DNA of 64,000 nucleotides. Origin: Lineus longissimus (Eukaryota; Nemertea; Pilidiophora; Heteronemertea; Lineidae). Below the pieces are notes generated by a model. That model was not told the DNA's origin. It saw nothing but the letters and a program-made list of their open reading frames with translations, and searched no databases. A program made the translations under genes and the position numbers. The stretch covers positions 9,610,109 through 9,674,108 of the forward strand of contig NC_088325.1 of the NCBI RefSeq assembly GCF_910592395.1. The letters run 5' to 3'. The stretch's first letter is position 1. Each line of letters starts with the position of its first letter. Below, piece after piece: positions 21,421 through 31,600 of this stretch.

Positions 21421-21735
21421 AGCACCAGCGTACCTTTCCGAGCTAGTACGGAATCTTTGCAGTCAAAGACAAACTCGTGCCACAAGCGGTAGGAAGCTGC
21501 ACATCAGCAGGACCAGAACCTCTTATGGTGAAAGGTCTGCTCTTAGTGCAGCCCGCTTGTGGAACCAGCTGCCACTGGACTTTCACTCACTTGACTCTAT
21601 TGTATCCTACTAAAGGGAGTTGAAAACGTGGCTATTCAGAAGGGCTTTGGGGGAGTAGCGCTTTAACATCTTTTTATCGTAATGAGAAGCGCTATATAAA
21701 TATGGACTATCATTATTATTATTATTATTAACCCT
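21421..21735 (+). mobile_element. LINE (CR1/Jockey-like) 3' end with microsatellite tail
   Basis: The frame reads LSELVRNLCSQRQTRATSG, RKLHISRTRTSYGERSA, AARLWNQLPLDFHSLDSI, then a TAA stop, then RELKTWLFRRALGE and TAG. RTSYGERxxxxxAxRLWNxLP and LKTWLFRRA are the usual end of CR1/Jockey-type reverse transcriptase ORFs. The 3'UTR ends GAAGCGCTATATAAA followed by (ATT)n at 21711-21731. It is 5'-truncated with one internal stop, so dead. Confidence 0.85.
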
Positions 21736-22290
21736 GTCGCTGCAGTTGACGAGCATAGCATGTTATGTACATGGTCTCATTACGTCATTGTAGTTGTATT
21801 GTCTAAAATATGGTTGCACCGCACCGCCTCCTCTCTGAACACGCCAAACGTACTCAGGGATAATTAGTTTCGCTCGATTCAAATGGGTGTTTTGAGCCCA
21901 ACTTCCCTCTTTCAAGATCAGCACACTGAGCGGCAGACTGGTCTAACTTTGCCGAGTTTTGGAGTCAGCCACTGTCCAAAACGACATGATTTCACAGAAA
22001 CTATGATAAGATGTCATTTTCAACAGTAAATGCGGCAAATTTTGGCCACTGTAAGGAGTGCTTGTCTAGGAAGAGTGAATTAGGATCAGCATTAGCACTT
22101 TATAGGAAACACACCAACATCAGAGAGTCCTGGGTTCATCTTCTTCTACTCCTGCTTTCGGAATATTTGAGACGCACCCAAGACAGCCCGTCCGTTTTCG
22201 GTATCAAAGTTGGCTGTCCTAGAGAGTTCCACCACAGAGCCCCAGGGCTTTGTGGTCTGGGTGGTGTGTTAAGCAAACAGCCCAGGGTTA
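21736..22290. other. 3' flank of GRAMD1, last exon not identified
   Basis: The final GRAMD1 exon should lie below 22505 on the minus strand. One possible acceptor (minus strand CTCTCTAG, near 22220) would give either a very short end (DSQL then stop) or, from the next AG, about 25 codons ending RSRRR. Neither resembles the known family C terminus, so I do not call it. Confidence 0.3.
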
Positions 22291-22293
22291 ATA

Positions 22294-22471
22294 CAGTAGA
22301 ACCTCTCTATTAAGGACACCCTTTGGGCTGACATATGCTGTCCATATTAGAGAGGTGTCCTGATTACAGAGGTCAATTTGGATGAAAATTACAGGTTTGG
22401 GACCAAAACCAGTGTCCTTATTAGAGAGGGTGTTCTTAATAGAGAGGTGTCCGCAAAGAGAGGTTCTACTG
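22294..22471 (+). mobile_element. MITE family P copy in GRAMD1 intron
   Basis: TA-CAGTAGAACCTCTCTATT ... GAGAGGTTCTACTG-TA, 178 bp, both ends intact. It sits 35 bp downstream (gene sense) of the donor at 22505. Confidence 0.9.
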
Positions 22472-22505
22472 TATTCAAAACTCCATCTCTATTTTCTGTA
22501 CCCAC

Positions 22506-22626
22506 CTGTTCTATAAGCTGTATCGAAGATGACAGAATGTCCTTCCATCGGTCAAGTTCAAGGTCATGGAGTGTCTGCTGCTGCTTTAGCAACTCTAACC
22601 AATCGTCTTGCGATTTTGGAAATTTG
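22506..22626 (-). CDS. GRAMD1: GRAMD1 exon: C-terminal helix
   Basis: Acceptor CTTTTCAG before 22626; donor CAG-GTGGGT after 22506. Enters in phase 2 and leaves in phase 0. Reads KFPKSQDDWLELLKQQQ, TLHDLELDRWKDILSSSIQ, LIEQ. Vertebrate GRAMD1 has the same pattern at this place (PQSQxEWAxLL, then xxKWRxIxxSSVxLLDQ). A helix after the membrane segment, probably lumenal. One further exon should follow. Confidence 0.9.
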
Positions 22627-25600
22627 CTGAAAAGTGAATTGTATACATGTTATTAACTGTTGTAAGGAAACTGTGTGATGCTATCAACAAAGTGTCCATA
22701 GAGCAGGAGTGGATCGAGGGGGGACACAACCAGCCAGGTCCCCATATTTTACAAGAAACATCCCTGAAAGTGACCATGAGATTGTGAAAGTATGACATTT
22801 TGTTTGAAATTGACCAGGTTTGGCACAGATAACAGACCTAGTCGCTTGCTGCGATGAATGATAAAATGATTGCCGCGTCTGTGGCTAATGGGTAACTGCT
22901 GACTGTGTTTTTTTATCGCAGGTCACACGCAGCAAGGATCGATTCTTATTGCAGCCACCTGCAGCCAAGAGATTTTTATCTTGTGCGATAACTATCACAG
23001 GACACTGTAACTAAAATCTCTGGTTTGCAGGGCATTTTAGCATCCATGATCGACGACGTGAAGACAAAATGGCGGTGATCCAACCGAGAAATATCCTAAA
23101 AATAGACTTGTACATACTTGATATCATCTGGCGTCATCCTAAATGGCTTTCCCTGATGATGGTAATTGGCAGCGACCTCCAGGGCACAGAGTTTATAATA
23201 TAGGACAGCGTTGAACATGACTAAGACGATTAAACTGAAAGACACATATAGAAGTAAATAAATCAATACAGAAGAACTAAAACCCTGATGTCCATTAGTA
23301 AATGTTTTCTTAGCGTCTATTTGGAATCTGGGGTGCGAACCACTGGTCCGATTTCTATAAAGTTTGGGTATTTTTCCGTACCGAATAGAAGTGATTCGGC
23401 GACAACGCGCAAAATGATGATCCTTGCCTGAATGGTTGTTGACTAACAAATTCCTGGTAAGAATCCGCAATAATTAAAGGAATTGATAGTTCACTGTTGG
23501 TATTGGCTGTCTCACCAAAACCGCGAGGGTGGACCTAAAATGTTGACCAGAACCAAGGTGTAGCCGAGGTTTTAGCCAATATTTTAGCTCCACCCTCGCG
23601 ATTTGGGTGAGACAATCAATACAGAGAGTGAGGTATCAATTTCTATTCTAAAACATTTCAAATTAAATATCGTGTGTTTTAAATGCTTTAGAACTGCTTC
23701 CACATTTTTCACCAACCCAAGCGCCTAACCATAACGGCTGAATTCAAAACGAGGCTCGATTGGTGCATAGTGCATTTACACTGTAAACTGTGGTTCATTC
23801 TAAACCCAGATGTTTAAGATTGATTGATATACGTACACAATGCTGATTGATTGATTAATATACGTACACAATGCTGATTGATTGATTAATATACGTACAC
23901 AATGCTGATTGATTGATTAATATATGTACACAATCCTGATTGATTGATTAATATACGTACACAATGCTGATTGATTGATTAATATACGTACACAATGCTG
24001 ATTGATTGATTAATATACGTACACAATGCTGATTGATTGATTAATATATGTACACAATGCTGATTGATTGATTAATATACGTACACAATGCTCATTGATT
24101 GATTAATATACGTACACAATGCTGATTGATTGATTAATATACGTACACAATGCTGATTGATTGATTAATATACGTACACAATGCTCATTGATTGATTAAT
24201 ATACGTACACAATGCTCATTGATTGATTAATATATGTACACAATGCTGATTGATTGATTAATATACGTACACAATGCTGATTGATTGATTAATATACGTA
24301 CACAATGCTGATTGATTGATTAATATACGTACACAATGCTGATTGATTGATTAATATACGTACATAATGCTGATTGATTGATTAATATACGTACACAATG
24401 CTGATTGATTGATTAATATACGTACACAATGCTCATTGATTGATTAATATACGTACACAATGCTCATTGATTGATTAATATACGTACACAATGCTGATTG
24501 ATTGATTAATATACGTACACAATGCTAAGTATCCTGACCAACGACTCCGCATTCAACTTGAGCGACCATTCATCTTTATGCGGTACTTTACTGACCGACG
24601 TTGGCAGTGTGGAGGTGGGAATGTCCGGCGTCGTGTGGCGTAGTTGCTGATTGATTTCGGCAGTGGCGCGTCGCTTTCGTAATTTCTTCTTCTTGTGAAC
24701 TTCCCCGCCGACGACGACGGCCTTGTCGGACTCTCTCCGTAGGTGGACCGCGAGGTCATTGAAATATTCATGGATACCCTGCGTGCAATTTTTGTCAATG
24801 AAACCTGGAAAAAACAATCATCCTTTTAATAAAGGCCTACACCATTCGTTAAAAATTTTGAATTTGTAATTGAATTTTAAAATGTCCAATTGCTGAAATA
24901 CTTATATATCCTGCAACTTGTGAACAATTGAAGAGATATTTCACTACATTTTCAGGACCAACATCTATTCCCGCAGATGGACTGAAACCCACCCACATGT
25001 TTTACGTTTCATAAGGATTTTGCTTCCATTTGGCACCGAAATTACGCCTTGGAACAGTGCAAAACTGCCGACGTCATCGACGACACTAACAACCTTACGC
25101 CATCGCTCATCACTCAGGACAAAGTCACGACATCATCCATGTTCATTCCTGAGGGAAGCACCATTGAAGCAAGACTCGGCCCAACTGATGAGGCCTGGAG
25201 GGCCGAAATCCAGATCTTGGGAAAACATTTTATTCGAAGTCATAGCAGTTAGGACGGCCAGCATTTCCATTTCTACAAGATGCACTGAACTTACCTTTCA
25301 CCATTCCCCACACAGACTTCTTGTACTTAATTTCACTCGTCACATGAAGACGACACTTGAGACTGTTGACGCGCTGTATACAGTAACGACTGACGACATA
25401 GAAGCTGTCCCCGTATGGGATGCCACTGTTGACGGTCTCCGTGTCCACAACGTATAAAACGCCTGGTTTACTTTGGCTGTAACATGTCTGGAAGGGATGG
25501 GATCATGAGAGTTATGGCCTGACACTGGACCAAGAGAACACAAGAGACTCGCAGATTCCTCACAACCAACACGTTTCCATGTAAAGGTACAAATGATCTG

Positions 25601-28600
25601 GGTTCTATGACCAGGTTTTGAACATAGACTCTGTCAATCAGGACATAGTCCAGCAGTTATACCCAATGAGCTAACTTGCAAACAAGCAACTTTTGTTGCT
25701 GCGACTTGCAATCCTGATCGCATGTGGTAAAAATCCCTTGTTTGCAGTGGTCTTCACAGGTGCTAGAAACAGGAATCCGTGATCGCAATTCTGCGGTCAA
25801 TATCAAACCAACGATTAATGGTTTTACCCGCAGGCGAGAGAATATCTTGTTGCGCATTGCAGCAATCATAATCGCAGGTCACAGCAAAAAATCTCTTGTC
25901 TGCATGCAAATTCGTATGGATAATACTGCACTATGTCATTGTGTATAACTGCATATCTATTTTCCTGGACCACCAGTAATTACGGCGTACCCCTTTAAAA
26001 CCCCTCTGGATTAAATTTCCCAATCAAGATAAAGGTTCAAGCAAATTACCGATTGTAAACAAGCGGTAAGAACACTGGCCCGCACGGTTTCTTACTTACT
26101 TGAGTTTCAGTAGCAGCAGATGTTTTCGGTCCAAGTGAGGAGTTCAACGTGAGCGTATATGATATCGTTCGCTGACGGTGGCCTTCTGGAGTTGGCTCGT
26201 CTTGCCACGGTGGTAACACACGATCTGAAGGAAGTGAAAATGAAGAAATTAACAAATGAATGCTGCCTACCACCAATAGCCCATTGAAATAGGCTCCAAT
26301 CAAATGTACATGGAGACTACGTGAGCCCTCAAAAAAGGCCAGGAATTTGATGAATCTGATAAAGTTAGCCTGGCGAATGAAGCGCCACCATTCCAGGGCA
26401 ATGCCCATCTCTCTTGCGGAGGAATGGGCTTGTTGATCTAACCCCCCAACTACTGTTGCTGATGATATGAAGCGATCATTACAGCAACCTGTGATCGTTA
26501 TATGAAACCCAACGATCACCGGTTTAACCCACAGACAAGAGACATTCTGTCGCACAGAGCAGCAATCACAATCACAGGACCCTGCAATTTATATCACTTG
26601 TTTACACAGCGATTTAACTTACCATATGTTTTTCTGTATGAGGTGAGATCGCGGAAAAACGTCGAATCGGTGAATAAATGTGCAAACATCTGATCGACGG
26701 ATATTTGAAAGACTTCGTTCATGACGGTGATTCGGAAATGATTGTGCCCGGTGCATGTCACCTCACCTGGAACGACACAGAAAAGAAGAACATGTTATAC
26801 TTTTTTTCCACAAGGAGGGATTGCCAAATCTATAAATAAATCAATAAATAAAGCCACTTAACCATGACACTAAAGCGGAGAATTGTGTCGAGGAGATTTC
26901 ACTTTTCTTGAAAATAATATCTTCTTTCTCTTTCTCTTTGCAAAAACCTCAATCCACAAGATTATGATTGTGACATAGCTAAGGGGGGGCCCTGTATCTG
27001 TCCCACCATCCTTCTATAAAAAGGCCCCTAACACAATTTCGGACCCTCCAGAATTCGAATAAAATAGGGCATTTCGTAAAAGGCTCTGATCATTCCCCCT
27101 CCCCGCAAAGTTGATTGTGACGCTTTCCATTGAACATTTTGTGAAGGCAAAGTGATGCAACCACTAAATTTTCGCATCTCTTTATTTTGGAGATTTGTAA
27201 TAATTTCTTCTTTTCGCATTTTTCCTTTTTCGAGAATTGGGTTATTTGCGAAACTTGTGAAAATAGAAAGCCCGCAAACGTACATATGAACATCTAAATG
27301 GTCAAAAGGAAGGTGGTTTAACCCCCCCCCTTCCCTGGCTTACACACCAACAAGCCCAGTAAGCCCGAAGTCCCTTGACACCTCAAAATTACCCTACCTT
27401 CCTCCACCTCCTTCTCCATGTCCCCCTTCTCCTCCTCATCAACAGTAATATCCTCATCATTTTCATTATCATCATCCAGATAGTTTGAAGATGTCATTTT
27501 GATTATAACTTTGAAATCGCAAACTCGCTAAATCCCAAATTGTCGTACGTGTAAATTTGAATTAGGAATTCATCAAAAACTCTCTTGGCTCGCGCACTTT
27601 CACTTAGAAATCATAACAGCAAGTTTTTTTTTCGTGAACTCACTAAACGTGTTAATCTGACTCGGGAATTCATCAAAGTTGAAGAAATAATAAGCTTCTT
27701 GGCTCACTTTCACTTAGAAAACAACTTGTAACACCAATTTTTTCAGAACGAAAACCAAATTTTTCACCTCACAACCCAAGCGACTTAACTATGTTTAGCA
27801 CTCTCTGTAGCTGCTATTTTAGCAGCCTCTAGCTGTGCCTTGGTTCATTTGACGGCTTATAAAGTTATGAAAAATTGTATTATCCCAACAGTTGGATCTT
27901 CTGAAAATAGCATCAAACATTTGATTCTGACGAATGAATCCGATTGCCACTGCTGCTTTAGAAGACTTAAAAAGAACGAACTTGCCTCTGCCAACTTAGA
28001 GGTTGTCGCAAAGTGTCACTCAAACGAGGGATTTAAATCACTACTACCAAGGATCGTAATCGCTGTATTGAAAAAGATATCTCGTCTGGTTGTCGATTAT
28101 GAAATCATCGTCTGCATGCGATGAAATCACGAGGTTGCAGCGTCTGCGGAAATTTTTTGGTTGAAATTGGCAGAGCTGGATATTTTGAAATTAATGACCA
28201 ATAACCACAATTACGCACTGCAGGTATTACAAAATGCCAATGTTTCTTGCTGTGATCAAGTAACGATAAATCCACTGAAGGCCTTGCACTAATTTCTGTG
28301 TCAGTGCTCAGAGCAAAGAAAGCTGAAAAACTTTCTATGTAAAAATGTTGTCCTTAGAACTGCACTTAATTCCTATGAAATGCTTATTTTCGGTCCAATT
28401 TCAAAGATTCGAAGTTCCACAGAGAGCTAACGCATTCTCCTGCCAAATTAACACTTTTCTGGAGGAGAAAACATTGACATCTGCCAAAATCGAAAATGTC
28501 ATATCCCTGAATCCAGCTAAGTACGAAGTAATGACATTTTTTTATTGGCTTCTCTTCAAATCTTAAGCATTGAATGCATACTGGTCATATGCCAGGCACA

Positions 28601-31600
28601 CTTTACTAGAATGCATAGTCATATCTGGTTGATTTAAGTGGTCAGGTCTGGTTCTTAAACTTCAGTGTGTCATGTGATATAACCTATACTATCTATTGGC
28701 AAATTATCTAATTTGATTTCAGAAGTATTTGGCTCACCTCCAAAAAACAACCACCCCCAGTCAAGCTAATTTTGTTTCATGATTAGTGAAACCAATTAAC
28801 TGAATTAATTTTTCTGATTGTAGGAAAAGATACCTTGTCATCAGGTGGAGCTTATTCCCCCTTTAGCCTCTTCAGATTTGTGTTACAAATACATTACAAG
28901 AACCACAGTTAAAAAGTACACTTTAAATCTGCATTATTGGTGATATCACTGAGATCAGTTAGTTGATTGGGGCACCAATTTTCACGCACTATCCAACATG
29001 GAAAGCAATGTACAATTCTGATAACACTTGATCTCAAAATAGCACAGAAAACTACCACCAGGTGGCACTTTAAACTATTTGTATCTGCGTCATGAGTGAT
29101 ACCAATGAGATCAGTTAGGAGATGGACGTTACCAATTTTCACGGACAAACCATTGTGGAGAGCGATGCACCATTTTTATAACACTTTGATTCATAATAGT
29201 ATGCAATACTACCACCAGGTGGCACTTTAACCCACCAATATCTGCATCATCAATCAGGAGGTCAGTTTTAGTCCACGTCCCAACAAGGCTTTTAAAACAC
29301 ATGGTTTCCAAATAGTATAAAATGCTACCACCAGGTGGCACTTTTGGTGAGTCAACCAATACCTCCAGCTCGTTATCAATTCCTTAAAACCACAACTTAT
29401 ATAACTTCACCAGAATCTTCTTCCAAATGCATTTAGTATAGAATGCTACCACCAGGTGGCACTTTAACCTACTAGTATCTGTATCATCAATCAGGAGGTT
29501 GGCGACATTAGTTATAGTCGACGTCCCAATGAGGGGAGCAATGCACAACTTTTAAAACACTTGGTTTCCAAATACAGTGGAACTTCCCTTAGGGACACCT
29601 CTCTATTGAGGACAACCTCTCTATTAAGGACACTAGTTTTGTCCCCACCTTGGTTGTTTCCATTCAATTTGACCTCTCTAATCAGGACACCACTCTATCA
29701 AGGACAGCATTTGTCAGTCCCGAGGGTGTCCTTAATAGAGAGGTTCTACTGTAGTATAAAATGCTACCACCAGGTGGCACTTTACCTACCGGTATCTGTA
29801 TCGTCTGTGTTATCACTGAGATCAGTCGGTAACTCTGCGTCGCCGATTTTCGCCGATGAATCCAACGCATCGTTTTTATCACTTGAGATGAGATCATCGA
29901 GGCTGGAGGGCGGTTGCGTCTCACGGTCGGGGGATAGGTTGGTTCCGTGTGCCACATTGATCTCGCCGCCCGTTGAAGCGCCATCTAGCTGTTCCTAAAA
30001 GAACAATTAAGCGATTCGGTTAAAACTTTGCAACAGCATATTTTGACAATGTACAAAGCAGTTGTTCAAATACCAATTATGCTAAAACGTCTGGGTTGAG
30101 AATGAACCGCACTTTACAGTGTAAATGCACTATGCAGCAATAAAACCTAGTTTTGAATTCAGCGGTTATGGTTAAGGTTAGACCCGCCCCACCCACATAG
30201 GTTTTGGATCTGAAGTTTCGTAAACAAAAAGTGTGGCCTTATGTGAGGAAGCATGTTTTTCTAATTATGTTTTAATACTGGGTGCAACATTTGGTTCGGC
30301 AAAGCGTTGAAAATGTCTGTTCATCATTAAATCATGAGTATATATTTTAACCCAAAATTTATACAGAGAAAACACTGCAAAAAAGCTGATTTCAAATAAC
30401 ACAGATTTTGAAGAGAAAAAGAAAACATTATTACAAGGGATAGAATTACAAAATGTGAGATTTGATTAATTTTGGAAAAATAAACCTGTTAATATACATG
30501 TAAAGTAACGTACTGGTAAACTGAACACTGTATCCAATAATTAGTATATACATATAGCGTAGTACGTTGCCACAACCAGTTAAAGTTAAGTTTATACCGT
30601 TTTTAGAAAACCGGTAGTGTAGTGAAAAGTAGTCATCAACTTTTCCGGCAAACAAACTCTGTAAACAAACTCTTAAAAGACAGTATTCGGAATCAGCAAC
30701 AACATTTCCGAGGTTCTCCCACCTCTCCGAGTCGAGCTTCACCATTCGAAAAAGAAGTCATGTGAACGGGATATATCAGCGCATACATCCCAACTTTTTT
30801 TCATTTAGGTGTCCTGACATAGCCTGGCCACAGCGAGGAAGCTCTAGGTTGGATGTACGATACCAAACAAGGACCCAGTATATCTGGAAGCCTAGCCTCG
30901 GATTTACTCAGAGAGGTGGGTGCTCTTGACTCGGAGAAGTTTGGGCTGATTCTACAAGGTGAATTTCGCTGATAAAACCCCTACTTTCCACCCAAAGATT
31001 ACAAGGTGAATCCCCCTCCCACCCCTCCCATATAACCTCGAAATCACCCAATCATTATGCAAACCCATAACGGACCAAACCATTTTGAAATTGTAGGTGA
31101 AACAGGTAACTAACCCATTTTCCGTGGTGCATCTTTGTCATCAGTGGACCCCAGACAAGATCCAAGTGAGACTCCGAATGGCTTTTTTTAATCCCAGATT
31201 CCGGTTTCGGACTCCCCGGCGCCTCGACACTCGCCCGGCGTACGCCGGGTTCCATGGATATATAACTGGGTGAGCGTTCTTTGTCAGAACCACTAGTAGC
31301 GTCATCTATAGTCAAATCAGGAATAATCAACGGTTTCGGCAGGGGCACAAATTTGGACGTTTTTTTATGCGTGAAGGCAGATTTTTTAACGAGTTTACAA
31401 CTATCCTGAGAATTTGATGAATACATTTCGGTTTCTATCACTTTATTTCCATTCGAGTCTGACTCACAACCAGAAGGTGGTGTTCGTTGTTTGTATGCAT
31501 AACGCTTTTTGGACGGTCCTTCTGCTTTATCCGACTCAACAGAACATTCGCGCGAATCCCTCGAGTCTCGGTCGCTGCCTGGGTCCGGCGACGATTTCCG

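Noticed and set aside
22140-22225. Last GRAMD1 exon
   Set aside because: A possible acceptor exists, but neither resulting peptide resembles the family C terminus.
25020-25457. 145-codon plus-strand ORF
   Set aside because: It is antisense to the well-supported GRAMD1 ASTER exon 25487-25295.
29561-29998. 145-codon plus-strand ORF
   Set aside because: Made of a family P MITE and the antisense of the GRAMD1 linker exon.
30853-30958. Abraxas-family N-terminal exon
   Set aside because: Only about 30 residues with a loose pattern match and no second exon; kept as an unassigned candidate.
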